Assembly: GCA_001939145.1 (NCBI GenBank) | Contig: LSRX01001115.1 | Location: forward strand, 153,055 to 217,054 | From: Symbiodinium microadriaticum | Taxonomy: Eukaryota; Sar; Dinophyceae; Suessiales; Symbiodiniaceae | DNA: 64,000 nucleotides | Direction: 5' to 3' | Shown: positions 1 to 10,034 of the stretch, one piece after another | Layout: every line of letters begins with the position of its first letter | Numbering within the stretch: position 1 is the first letter of the stretch | Notes under the pieces: generated by a model | Seen by the model: only the letters and a program-made list of their open reading frames with translations | Databases searched by the model: none | What the model was told of the DNA's origin: nothing | Position numbers and translations under genes: made by a program

Positions 1-190
1 GGTGGGTGGGTGGGTAGGTAGGTAGGTAGGTAGGTAGATAAGTAGGTAGGTAAGCAGGTAAGTAGGTAGCTAGGTAGGTAGGTAAGTAGGTAGGTAGCTA
101 GGTAGGTAGGTAAGTAGGTGAGTAAGTAGGTACATAGGTAGGTAAGTAAGTAGGTAACTGAAAGCTAAGTAGGTACTGTAGGTAAGTGCA
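1..190. repeat. GGTA/GGTG tetranucleotide microsatellite
   Basis: The first 190 bases are an imperfect array of GGTA, with GGTG at the very start and scattered AAGT and AGCT variants. It runs off the left edge of the window, so its full length is unknown. ORFs through it on the minus strand are Leu/Tyr/Pro low-complexity artefacts. Confidence 0.9.
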
Positions 191-600
191 TAGGTAGGAA
201 AGAGAGACGGAAGAAGCAAGAATGGAAATGGAAGGAGCAAGAAAAAAGAGGAGAGTGAAGGAAGGGAGGGACGGTAGAGACGGAGGTAAGGAAGCCGAGG
301 CGGAAGGACGGGGTCCACTCGCCAGCTAACACAGGGTAGGAAAAGTATGGTTTGGGAGTCCAAAAAAAAGCTGTTCGGGGGTCAAAAGAAGTGGAGATAT
401 AGGATAGAAAAGCTAGGATCAAGGGGCTAGAAAAGCGGTCAGCAGGCGGTTGGAAAGATAGTTGAGCACGAGCAGAGACTACGGGGGTCAGATAAATAAG
501 TTACAGGAGACGAAAAAATAGGAGAAAGGGGGGGAGGTAAAAAATATGCTAGGGGCGGAAAAAATAGGGGTCCCAATACAATTACCAAGCGAAGATAAAA
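191..600. other. Purine-rich intergenic stretch, no gene seen
   Basis: The plus strand is dominated by A and G (runs such as GAAGGAGGGACGG and AGGAGAAAGGGGGGGAGG), an asymmetric polypurine tract following the GGTA array. No ORF with protein-like composition was found on either strand. Confidence 0.6.
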
Positions 601-1320
601 AATCCAAAAGACATAAATTTCGTCCATTTTGCATTCATTAAATTAAATCATATATATTCTCATTTCATTTACTTTTCGTAATTAAATTCAAAAAATTAAA
701 GCAGAAAGAAATATAAGTTATTTAATATATTTTTTATTTTTTGCAATTAATTACTAATCACGAAAAAAACGTATTAAATAAAATTATATATTTAATTCCT
801 TTCCAAATTAAATTCGTAAAAAAAAGAATATATATATATATATATATATATACATTTCATAGAAGAAAAAATATATTAAAAAATCCGAATATATAGCAAT
901 AAATTCTATTAGAAGAAATATCTCTTATATATTAATCATCTATTTATAAAAAATTTGAGACAAAAAAAAGAAAATTAAAAAAAATTTAGAAAAATATAAT
1001 AATAGTACGGATAATTTATTAATTTTTTCGATCTCTTTCTATAATATAAAAAAAAATATTATTCCTCGTCAGAATTCCAATATGCCAAAAAAATAATACA
1101 AGAAAGAATATATATATATATATATATTTATTTATTATTTATTCTATATATATATATATGAATATTATATATATATATATATATATATAAAATTCATATA
1201 TATGTATTTGGAAAAATATTGAAATATGTCTTCTCTGTCGTTTATAAATCCAACGAAATCCTAAATCGTATTTATAATCATCTTTTTTTGTGTGGTCAAA
1301 TATATTATAATTTCCAAAAT
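600..1320. other. AT-rich island with TA dinucleotide runs
   Basis: About 700 bases are composed almost entirely of A and T, with (TA)n runs near 830-851, 1110-1126, 1145-1160 and 1167-1188. The flanks have mixed composition, so the boundary at about 1320 is abrupt. No coding potential is seen. It could be an insertion of foreign or organelle-like AT-rich DNA, or an expanded intergenic spacer. Confidence 0.75.
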
Positions 1321-1899
1321 ATTATATCGCACAACGATCTGTTGGATGCATCTCGATCATCAATAGCCTAATACGCAAACAGTGGCACGTTTCGGCGCAC
1401 GCGACTGTGCCAGTGTGGAGAATCCTCAGCCGGCCTGTTGTGGACCGTCGCCTGCGTGCTGCCGACACTTCAGCTTCTTGAAGTTCTCCTCGTTGTCCAT
1501 TGAAATTCTCCTCGTTTTCCGAAGAGATTCCTGTGCAAGAAAGAGTATAGGGCATCAGCATCTTTCGACCCGGCTGCAGAAATCGTCATTGCTTTTGCGC
1601 CCACCGCTTGCAATACTATGGCTAGTGCATGCAACCTGCCAACACGATTGTCGTGCCAGCTGCCAGCTGGTTGCCCGACAATGGAGCGGAAGACGTGACT
1701 GCAAAGAGCGCAGAGAACCGATCCAACTGGCACGCTCTCGCGCTCCAGCTGGCATGAATTATTCGTAAAGCTATAACGTAGAGCCAGAGCAAAGGTGGCA
1801 AAACAGGCTTAGTGGTTTCCACCGACTGCAAACAGCGCTTGCAAGGAAGAGGAGCTCTGGCCAAAACTGTTTCTGGGATGGGGCCACTAGGCCGCGAGG
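1321..1899. other. Spacer downstream of the oxygenase gene, no supported gene
   Basis: Short overlapping ORFs exist on both strands, but none has a composition or motif that favours one frame. Part of this stretch should be the 3' untranslated region of the minus-strand oxygenase gene that ends at 1900. I see no clear polyadenylation signal, which agrees with dinoflagellates generally lacking AATAAA. Confidence 0.4.
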
Positions 1900-3195
1900 C
1901 TAGCTCACTGCAGCCATGGTGCTGCTGGATGCCTCACAGACACTCATAGATGCTTCAACCGCCTTGATGTCAGTTGGCTCACCCAGCGATGTCTGCGTGC
2001 CGTTCGAGAGGTAGAGCCCTTGTGCCTGGCGCATCATGTCCTGTTTCGTCTGGTTGTAGATGGGAAGTTTGCTGCCCCAGTTCATCAACTCCCCGACCCA
2101 GGTGGGTTCGTAAATGGGCTCAGACCCATCGGAGCGGCAGTGCAAACATTCAACCGGAGTATCATAGTCAGTCAAGACATAGGCCATGAGAGAAACCCTT
2201 CCTGGATCAGTGTGATTCACGACAGGATTGCGAACACGATGCACAACATGTCTCATGCGGCCATTTGACCATCGACTCATCATCTCACCAACATTGACAA
2301 CGTAGCCACCGGGTGGTCGCACTACATTTTGCCATTCTACCGACCTTCCCTCAAGCTTGGCACGCCCATCGACACCCTCACCCGTTGCGGAGTCGACAAG
2401 AATTTGCAATCCTCCGCCAGACTCCTCATCACCAACGTCGCTCGTTGTGATCATGGCGAACAGCGTTCGATCCCAGTGGGGCTGAATGCGGGCACGGTCA
2501 TCTGAAGGTGCACGCTTCTGAGGAGGGTAGTGAGCGATAGTGACGGGCCAGATTGGGGACCGCCGAGCTCGCTTCAAGAAGAAGTCCGGCTGAAGGTCCA
2601 GGGCCACAGCAAAAAGCTCATACATGACTTTGGAGAGCTCCTCCATCGCCCCATAGTATGCGGCAGTCGCCTCTTGCAGACCGGGAACCTCCGCGGGCCA
2701 CTCGAGTTGCTCCGGGTGCTTGGCTTCTGAGCTGTAGAACTCTTGCCCCTCAGGAGAGGCATAGTACGGGTCGGACCAATCTACCTGAACCGATGTGTTC
2801 CGCATCTGGAGCCATTCGTTTAGAATATTGCCTTCTTCGTCCTCTTGTTGGAGGTGGTAGTGCTTTCCTCGAGGCGAGGTGATTGCTCCAAATGACCGCG
2901 GCGGATAGCCGGAAGGGCCATTGAAGTGCTCCTTCCTGGAACGAGGCAGAGCGAAGAAGTCCCTGCTCTTCGTGATGGTCTTATCAACCGTCTCGTGTTC
3001 AATCCCTGTGTCGACCAGAGTGACCATGCCTTGCCGGGCAAAGGCTCTGCGCAGAGCCTCCACTTGAGCAGAACGCTCCAATGCCGAACCATCTCGAAAC
3101 TTGCCGATTGACACCTGCTCGATCTGCGCAACTTTCTCTGCCACCGCTAGCTGGAAGAACAGCCAGATTGCTGCAAGTTTACGTGAGCAAGGCAT
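1900..3195 (-). CDS. 2-oxoglutarate/Fe(II)-dependent oxygenase, isopenicillin N synthase superfamily, secretory N-terminus
   Basis: This is an intact 431-codon ORF starting at a true ATG, with no intron needed. Residues about 5-19 form a hydrophobic segment ending in AVAE that looks like a signal peptide. A DIOX_N-like region follows (about 25-200), then the 2OG-Fe(II) jelly-roll core. The metal triad is visible: HWD at 240-242 supplies H240 and D242, and the distal histidine is H319 in RMRHVVHRV. The 2-oxoglutarate-binding R-x-S is R333/S335 in GRVSLMAY. Also typical are GGLQILV (260-266), PPGGYVVNVGE (294-304) and WSNG just before the distal His. By family knowledge it should hydroxylate, desaturate or cyclise a small molecule using O2 and 2-oxoglutarate. 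The substrate cannot be read from sequence. The extension after about 345 contains CLHC and possible N-glycosylation sites, consistent with lumenal location. Close relatives include gibberellin/flavonoid-type and fungal IPNS-like oxygenases. Confidence 0.88.
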   Translation of the reverse strand: MPCSRKLAAIWLFFQLAVAEKVAQIEQVSIGKFRDGSALERSAQVEALRRAFARQGMVTLVDTGIEHETVDKTITKSRDFFALPRSRKEHFNGPSGYPPRSFGAITSPRGKHYHLQQEDEEGNILNEWLQMRNTSVQVDWSDPYYASPEGQEFYSSEAKHPEQLEWPAEVPGLQEATAAYYGAMEELSKVMYELFAVALDLQPDFFLKRARRSPIWPVTIAHYPPQKRAPSDDRARIQPHWDRTLFAMITTSDVGDEESGGGLQILVDSATGEGVDGRAKLEGRSVEWQNVVRPPGGYVVNVGEMMSRWSNGRMRHVVHRVRNPVVNHTDPGRVSLMAYVLTDYDTPVECLHCRSDGSEPIYEPTWVGELMNWGSKLPIYNQTKQDMMRQAQGLYLSNGTQTSLGEPTDIKAVEASMSVCEASSSTMAAVS

Positions 3196-3323
3196 GGCAA
3201 GGTCGTCGGCGTCGTGGCCGGGTCTGCTAGGGCCTTGGGGCCTGAGGCTTCCGAGCCAAACTTTTGCACGCCCACGTTCATCAAGATCGTAGTCTTCTCA
3301 TGCACTCGCGTGGCAGGCCGTTG

Positions 3324-3881
3324 TTAAGCGGGAGATGATACCTCAGTACAAGGATCCGCGCTGTCCTCTGGGTCCTGGCTTCTGGATGCCGTCTTGTTGA
3401 AGCCTTCCACGAGAAGGCAAACTCTCACACAAAAACTTCGCTTAACGAACACCTCGTCATGCGCGTTCAGGTAGTACGCATAGGCTGGCGCAGAATCGAA
3501 GCGGGTGGAGGAGCTCCGCTGCCACGGCCGAGAGGGCTCGTGCCCCTCAAGGTGGAACCGCCAACGACCTGGACCGGCAGAAGCCAGCATCGCTTCCAAC
3601 ACGTCAGAACACGCGACAATGAGCGAAGGACTTGTGCGACGCCGCTGCGTCTCACAGGAGCTGCGGCGCTGACTGCGCAACGTCGTCGAGAACCTTGGCC
3701 TGGCGGAAGGTGCAGAAAAGGCGCGCCGTCGCTGGCTTGTCCCTGGCTCCCCACCGCACGGTGCGCTGCAGGAGCACCGCGAGCTGCGCAGGCTGTGAGC
3801 TCCTAAAACCGCACAGGACTCTCGAGACACACAGCACCTCGAACTCCTCTGCAGCTGGGTAGCTGCATCATAGGTCGCCAT
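3324..3881 (-). CDS. Hypothetical Arg/Ser-rich protein
   Basis: A 185-codon ORF from ATG (MATYDAATQLQ) to TAA lies just upstream of the oxygenase gene on the same strand. The first half is rich in Arg, Ser and Cys. The second half is more protein-like, with AYAYYLNAHDEVFVKRSF followed by a hydrophobic VCLLVEGF. I recognise no domain. Competing ORFs of 115 and 95 codons overlap it, so a spurious GC-rich ORF is a real possibility. Confidence 0.28.
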   Translation of the reverse strand: MATYDAATQLQRSSRCCVSRESCAVLGAHSLRSSRCSCSAPCGGEPGTSQRRRAFSAPSARPRFSTTLRSQRRSSCETQRRRTSPSLIVACSDVLEAMLASAGPGRWRFHLEGHEPSRPWQRSSSTRFDSAPAYAYYLNAHDEVFVKRSFCVRVCLLVEGFNKTASRSQDPEDSADPCTEVSSPA

Positions 3882-4437
3882 CGTCGGCCGCAATCTGAAA
3901 GATCAGTGTGTCCCAACGACTTACAGCACAAACACAACCAGCATACAACCCGTTTCGCACGCCCCGCCAGTCACACGCTCCCCTAGGGTCTGTATGTCGA
4001 ATCCCCTGCTCTTCCCCCATGACGCGGGATAACCCGGGAGGCTGTGAAAAAGCCGCCTGTGGCCGAGCTGCAGTACGCTGCAATTCATGGTGCTTACAAG
4101 TACCTCCTTTGACAAATCAACGCCAGCGAACCTGTAGAGGACCTTGTGCTTAGACTGCTGCACGTTCGTAGCTACACGACTATACGACAACCCTTCCTCC
4201 CTCCTCGGGCCTCCTCGTGCGGAGCTCGTCGGTCAGCTTCAGCGCCGGGAGCACCGCACCGCCACACAGAAGGGTCCCCAACAGGCTGTTGCATGTGACC
4301 TCATTAACACGTCTCGTGTATTGCTTCTAACGTATGCACTTTAACCTACAAGCTGGCAAAGCTGATGCCCGGGAAGGATTGGAGGCCAAGAAACAATGTG
4401 CAACTGCAACGAAGCCACCATGGAATCCTCCGGACGG
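3882..4437. other. Spacer, no supported gene
   Basis: Only short ORFs with frame-indifferent composition are present. No repeat or motif stands out. Confidence 0.35.
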
Positions 4438-4784
4438 TCAGGTCTGTTCAGAGCCACAGAGTGGCAAGATCCGAGCCACAAGTTGGCGCCAACACTCTCT
4501 CCAGCTGACCTGCAATAGCTGCATGGCAGGTCTCCAGCGCCTCGCATTCGCCGATATCCGAGTCTTCTTAAACCGAGCAAGGCTACGCAGGGGGCCCCTG
4601 GTAGACCCGCCTTTGCACCGCAAAAGCTGCTGCAGCCGCGCTCGTTGTTGCAGGCTGAGGTCCCTGTCCGCAGGAGAGCACGGCGTCACAGCGGTCGGAC
4701 TCCGATTCAGAGCCTGCGCATGCTGCCTCAGCTCGGTGGCCACTGCAAGTGCCTCGGCCCAGGCCTTCGTTGAAGCATTGAAGC
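4438..4784 (-). CDS. Probable coding exon, helical basic protein
   Basis: One minus-strand frame is open across this segment. It reads as amphipathic helices: TKAWAEALAVATELRQHAQ, then LSLQQRARLQQLLRCKGG, then MQLLQVSWRECWRQLV. The Ala/Leu/Gln/Arg heptad-like pattern is absent from the overlapping frames. No ATG lies at the 5' end, so this is read as an internal or 5'-incomplete exon. No family is recognised. Confidence 0.4.
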
Positions 4785-5840
4785 ACAGCCCTAGGCCCTA
4801 GGCACTCCGGAAGAAAATCATCATCGTACGGCCTGTGCTGCTGTGCATGCAGAGGCGAGGCAGCTCCTGCCGTGTCTGGGACACTTCAACACACGCAAAA
4901 CAATTCAGGGACATCGAAGCATTCTGGCCGCGGTCCAGGTCACCGCGTTTGGTTGCAAAGCCATGCGCTTCATCTCCTCGCGGCTTGGTTGGCAAGACTT
5001 CTCCGAAGGCAGATTGGCTGTCTCTAGAGTGGTCTCTTGCGTGCTGTGGTGCTTCGATTCAGGCATTCTGATCATCTTTGTTCTCGGCGCAGGAAACAGC
5101 GAGGTGAAGTGACTGGCACATGCCTGACAATAAAACCTCTTCAGAATTCCCGACTAGAGTTCAAATGCATGGTATTTTCTTTCGAGGTGTGCAGCCCGCA
5201 TCAACTCCTGCTGAAGGCTCAGGACCAATTGCCACTGCAGCTCCTGCCCGCAAGCGCTCATGCCTGAAGCTCCATTGAAACGCGTGACGCCAGATCTGTT
5301 CAATGCTTCTGCCATGCAATGCGTATGGCGTATGCCACAGCCGGCGAGTTGTTTGCTGGAGGAATTTTGCGGGTTGGATCGAATCTCCTTTGCATTCGTC
5401 ATAGGATTGGTGGCTAGCTGAGATTTCACCAAAATATCAAGACCGCAACCACACCACTTATCCGAAGATCAATGCATGGTTCGTTGTGACTGCCGATGTC
5501 TGAGCAGGCTGCAGGCACCGAAGGCGACATCATCCTGGCTTGTGACAGTGTCGCTGGCAACTGCGACGGGTGCTCAACTAAGGACTTATAATATAATTTT
5601 CTCGGAGCTCAACACAACAACAGCATTATGATGATCTGCCGTAGCCGTAGCAGCCTTCGCAGGGCCTTTACCTGCCTGCGACCACTTGAGCTATATCTGC
5701 ACCCTCATAGTACCCTCATGGCACTGAACTGCACCCAAGTGTGGCAAGCGTCGGCATCGCTGCCACAGCGATGTAGCAAAGCAACTGCCTTCTGCCACGC
5801 CTGCGCGCAGCCTGGCCGCAGGCTCTGTAGATGATAGACT
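4785..5840. other. Spacer or intronic sequence, no supported gene
   Basis: Several 60-90-codon ORFs occur on both strands, but none is clearly protein-like. No long repeats are seen. It may be intronic to flanking minus-strand exons. Confidence 0.35.
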
Positions 5841-6045
5841 TCACTCTTGCCAGCTCGGGCCTTCCAAAGCTGCCATGCAACTGCTCAACGCCACCACATC
5901 CTTGGTGTAGAGATCCATCCAGTCAGGTATCAGATTCCAGCAGTCGCAACACCTTGTCAAGTGCACGAGCATGGCTTTCCAAACTCCAGCCAAATCCCCA
6001 AAGACCCAAAACACTTCGGGCACCGGGCTCCGGGCAGGGCTGTCG
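5841..6045 (-). CDS. Probable coding exon with Trp-rich segment
   Basis: The minus-strand frame reads PEVFWVFGDLAGVWKAML, then CCDCWNLIPDWMDLYTKD, then VVALSSCMAALEG before a stop at 5841. This is a balanced composition unlike the overlapping plus-strand ORFs. An acceptor-like AG sits before the PVPEVFW segment. No domain is recognised. It could be the 3' exon of a gene whose upstream exons lie beyond the 480-bp repeat. Confidence 0.38.
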
Positions 6046-6273
6046 GGAAGGAGTGCCAGTGCAGCTGAGCGGACAAGCACCCTTTATTCATGCGTGCGCA
6101 TCAGCGTGGGGCAGAACTTCTTTCAGGCCGTCCATCCCGACGGAAAGGTGGTTACCAAGATTCTTTACGTGAAGGCTTCTCCCAAGCTTTGAACTAACCC
6201 GTGAGGCGAGGATAAACTTAGGAGCACAGTGGTCAGAAGTTGAGATCTTACAACACACACACACACACACACA

Positions 6274-6762
6274 CACACTTTGGCTCGGCACGAACTGATG
6301 CAGCGGACGACTGACAGGACAAGACACGACAATGACGGACTGCAATAGTCGTACATGTTCACTGAGGCCGATGATAGAAGCAACAGCGTTTTGGGGTATT
6401 TTGGGCTGGCCATTCTGCAGGTACGTGGATCGAGCGTCCTCGATCCATATCAGTCACAAGCATGGCCCTCTTCGTTGGACCGTCAACCATGCTTGCAAGA
6501 CGGTCCCCCTGCATGTTCACTGTAACAAAAAAAGGGCTATTCGCGCTTCCCGTGCGGGAAGGAAGAAATGCTGGCGCATTCCCTGGCGCTCACCATGTGG
6601 CAACAACATTCTGTCAGCGCTACCCTTGCGGGAAGGAGAAACTGTTTGCGCATACCCTGCGGGAAGATAAACTTGCAGCATTGCAGATGCAAACCACCTT
6701 ATATGGACATGTGATGCATGCAAAGTCAGTCGCCATGTACAGGCGTGTACACACACACACAC
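6274..6762. repeat. Dispersed repeat, copy 1 (~480 bp), bounded by CA dinucleotide runs
   Basis: This segment starts inside a (CA)n run, continues with TTTGGCTCGGCACGAACTG and ends at GTACAGGCGTGTACA followed by another (CA)n run. A near-identical copy in the same orientation lies at 10035-10525. I count about ten substitutions or small indels between them, so identity is near 98%. Inside are three self-complementary CCCGTGCGGGA-type motifs. No protein-like ORF is conserved. It resembles a non-autonomous dispersed element nested in, or mobilised with, CA microsatellites. Confidence 0.85.
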
Positions 6763-6871
6763 ACGCCCAGGTTACGCCTGGGCCAGTGCAGAAGAAAGCG
6801 CTGAAACGATTTTTTAACCTGGACGCAGTCAAGCGGTACGTGCACAGACCACAGTAAAAAAGGGATTAAGG

Positions 6872-7690
6872 TCAGTGACCGGTCTCGTGTAGGGAATGTG
6901 CTTCCCACGTTGCTGAAATTGGAAAGCGGAGACTTTGGGGCTCCATCCACGGGCTTTCCAGATCACAGATTGCAGCTGTCTTTTGACATCGTCGATAGTG
7001 TCGCTCGAGTTGCACTGCAGGAGCCCCTGCCAGAACCATTTCGGCTTTTGTGCGAGCAACAATGAAGTAGGCTTCTTTGCCTGCTGCGACCCATCGAAGC
7101 CAATAGCTGTTCCATCCCTGATAGAGGAAATGGGCAGGATGCAGGTTGGTGACAGGAATGCCAGCGAGTCCTTTTTCTCGAGCCCAAGCGGACGAGACGA
7201 CATACCGAGGACAACTGAGGTTGCCAATGCTGCGACGAGTGTCCAAGTAATCATGGTCCTGCAGCCAATCCTCGGGCACAGGCAGAGTGTTGGGAGGATG
7301 GGGTGTGGCATTGCTTTGTCCTCCTGAGACCACAGGTGCTGGTGGAGTTGGGGAATAGCCTGAAGTAGGAGCCGGAGAGAGTGGCTCGGGTGCAGATGCT
7401 TTGTTCTGGCTGCCGGGTGAGCCAGAGAAAGGTGTAAAGGACTGGCTGGGAAAGATTGTCTTAGTGAGACCAGGCATGGAGCCCAGTGTAGGGTGCAATG
7501 GCATGGTATTGCTGTGGGCCGGTGCCGGAGGCCAGTGCCCATAGTGCAAAGGACGAGGAGAGGGATGGAGGAAAGGCAGTGATGGGCCCCTGGGTGGAGG
7601 GGGAGGAACCGGTGGGAAAGGTGGCAAACCGTGTGGGCACGGCATAGGAGCGAGACCTGATCGTGGAGGAGGGGTACGGCTGCGGTCCAT
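6872..7690 (-). CDS. Proline-rich protein with unrecognised C-terminal domain
   Basis: The ORF runs from ATG (MDRSRTPPPRSG) to TGA, 272 codons. The N-terminal ~130 residues are Pro/Ser-rich with PPFPPVPPPPPRG and an SR-type DRSRTPPPR start, suggesting an RNA-processing or scaffold context. The C-terminal half has globular composition: VPEDWLQDHDYLDTRR, FLYQGWNSYWLRWVAAGKE and PAVQLERHYRRC. The same frame continues upstream only to an in-frame TAG at 7751. That TAG is preceded by a pyrimidine-rich stretch and forms a plausible acceptor (acttag|GAC). The ORF may therefore be an own gene or the last exon of the gene immediately upstream. I recognise no family. Confidence 0.5.
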   Translation of the reverse strand: MDRSRTPPPRSGLAPMPCPHGLPPFPPVPPPPPRGPSLPFLHPSPRPLHYGHWPPAPAHSNTMPLHPTLGSMPGLTKTIFPSQSFTPFSGSPGSQNKASAPEPLSPAPTSGYSPTPPAPVVSGGQSNATPHPPNTLPVPEDWLQDHDYLDTRRSIGNLSCPRYVVSSAWAREKGLAGIPVTNLHPAHFLYQGWNSYWLRWVAAGKEAYFIVARTKAEMVLAGAPAVQLERHYRRCQKTAAICDLESPWMEPQSLRFPISATWEAHSLHETGH

Positions 7691-7750
7691 GGCACAAGCT
7701 AAGCTAAAGCTAAGCAAAAACGACGAGGGTGAAACCAAGCTACAAGAGTC

Positions 7751-10034
7751 CTAAGTCAGTTGAGCCAACTCGGCGCGGCAAAACAGCGGCGAGAAAGGTG
7801 GAAAAAATGCGAGGCGAACACAGTGGCAAGCAGTGCAATGCAACGAAAGGCAATCAATCATTATTTGCACGGCAGATCGTGCTGTCTGTTGTGATGCATC
7901 ACAGGGGGAGGGGTACCACGAACCCGCGGATCCTGGTGAAGGCTGCATTAAAAGCCCAGCGATCCTTGGTGTACGGATGGCTCCTCGCCGAAAGCACAGG
8001 CGGGATTCTTCCACCGTGTCAGACCAAGACACCTTGAGGTGTGACTGAACTGTGTGGCACTCCCCCATGATCAACATGCCCTGGAGGCCTTTTGAAATCC
8101 GAAGCTCTTTGGCCACGGCCGTTTGCACCGAACGCAGATCAAACTCCCCTACCGAGGCCTGGCAGTAGAATGCAACAGCGGGGAAATTAATTTCAGACCC
8201 CGTGTTGATGCCGCTTCCCGGCATCGTGGGTCGGACCTGAAGTTCCTTCAGGATGAGGGCCGCTGTACTGATGTCAGTGCCGTGGCACCACACATAGCTG
8301 TAGCGGTACCCCGGAGCATGTGCTCCGGTTTGCCCAAAGGTAGGTGCTGGGGGCGTCTGCACCGGGACGAAATAGCACTGATAGCTGTCAGCGACCTGAA
8401 AGGTTTGACAGGCATCGAGCTGAATCCAGGAGGTGGCGCCGGCAGCCAGCGCCATGTGCGCCAGTTCTCGAGCGAGGCTTGAAGGCATAGCCGGGATCGC
8501 CGCAGCAAACTTATGCGCGAGCTCCTCCTGTTCCTCGACGTCCACTGCGTCGAGTTTCGGTTGCTCTTCCGGGAGCAACTCTGCTGCAGCTTTTATGCGC
8601 TGCACGGAGTTTGCAGATCAACTGCCTCTTGCCTTTTGGCCTGCCATGCCGCATGATATCCCTCACGACGGGAGGGCAAATGCTGTGGGTGTCGCTTGGT
8701 TTCTGACACCTGAGGCTTTTTCCGGGGAGGCGGTGGTGGTGCACGGGAAGGATCGTACACCGCAGTGTTGTACACGGTCCACGGCGCAGGTTGTGGTGTG
8801 GAGGGTGGGTGGCCAAAAGGTGCAGGAAAAGAGGGAGCAGGGTGGAAGTGAGTGTGCTGCACGGGGGGTGGTGGCGGTGGGACAGGGGAAAGATTTGCCT
8901 GAGGTCCCGGTGTGAGGACCAAATGCGCAGGAGGACGGCTGCGACTGCGCTGGCGGTGCAGTCGAGAGGAAGGGCGTGGCATGGCATGGCTGCTGGCACG
9001 GTAATGGTCGCGATCCTCGCGGGGAGCACACGGTGAGCGACTGTCCATGCGAAGCCTGGACTGATGTGTGGACGTGTGTCGTCCATGGCTGGAGCGTGGC
9101 ACCCGGGACTGCGATGGGGAAACCTGACCTGACCTCCGGCGGCCTGAGGCTTGCTGGGAAGAGTGGCGGTGTCCCTTGCGCGGGGCTTGCACTCGTTGCT
9201 GTCGACCGCTGGGTCGACCGAGGGACTGCGATGCAGAAACCTGACCTGACTTCTTGCGGCCATGGGCACGATGTGACTGGGAACGACCTCGAGGAGAGGA
9301 GGTACGTCCACGGCGCTTCCGTGAGGCAGGCTGGCGGTGGTGCTTGTGCGGGGGAGCAGGCGAAGAGTGCTTGCGTGATTTCTTCTCTTTGCAACGCAGT
9401 TTGCGATGCAATTCCTTAGTGGAAGTGGAGGAGGAGGTGGAGGATGATGAAGAAGTCGTGCGCTTCTTCTTTTTGCGCACATCAGGTGCATTGCTGGAAA
9501 AGGCTGCAAAAGGAGCGGCAAGCTGAAGGGGGGCTTGCGGCAACATCGGCATTGCTGGTTGCATAGCTGTCATGGCGGGAGCACATGGTCCCATGCACTG
9601 TCCTGTGCGCGCATCGTACAGCATCCTTTGCGAGAGCGAGGCAAACAAGATCAAAGCAGGCACTTGAGTTTTCAACAGCTACACATCAAGGTACAGAACT
9701 CAGACATGTAGCGCACTGTTACTTACCATGGGCGTCACTGTCATGCGGCATTCACTTGCAACCCTCGCTGCCTGAAACCTACCTGAGTCGCGTTGCCTGA
9801 GCCCCATCCCCAGCAACCCTCTGAAGAAGCACTTGCAAGACAGAAGTTGTGCAAAGCCCTGGCTGCAGTCGCTCGATGATCCTGATGATGGCATCGGTGC
9901 ATTCAGAACGAAAACCTGAACCTGTGGTGATGATTCGGCCTATGCCACAACGTTGTGCAGAGTTAGCGTTGCCATCCACATTGTGGGCTCGAGCGTTTGC
10001 TCGCTGTGATCTGGCCCCATTTCGGGAATTCCAG
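7751..10034 (-). CDS. Multi-exon Arg/Ser/Lys-Pro-rich protein with possible ADP-ribosyltransferase-like part
   Basis: Three minus-strand exons fit together. Exon a (ending 9783) reads RIITTGSGFRSECTDAIIR and ends at a canonical donor CTCAG|GTAGGT. Exon b (9625-8641) starts after GCAAAG and encodes MLYDARTGQCMGP, then KKKKR, Ser runs, an Arg/Ser/His-rich region and a Pro-rich tract. A 41-base GC-AG segment (8640-8600) would join exon b to exon c (8599 onward) in frame. Exon c reads SSLARELAHMALAAG, YSYVWCHGTDISTAAL and FPAVAFYCQAS before a TAG at 7751. The HGT motif followed by a hydrophobic AFYC step recalls ART/PARP folds, but the match is weak and catalytic residues are not assured. The true 3' end is uncertain, because a pyrimidine-rich tract near 7760-7860 suggests an intron there. 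The upstream end abuts repeat copy 2. No gene name is assigned. Confidence 0.55.

Noticed and set aside
1382-1768. 128-codon plus-strand ORF starting at ATG
   Set aside because: Cys/Arg/Ser composition, three overlapping minus-strand ORFs of similar quality, and no recognisable motif.
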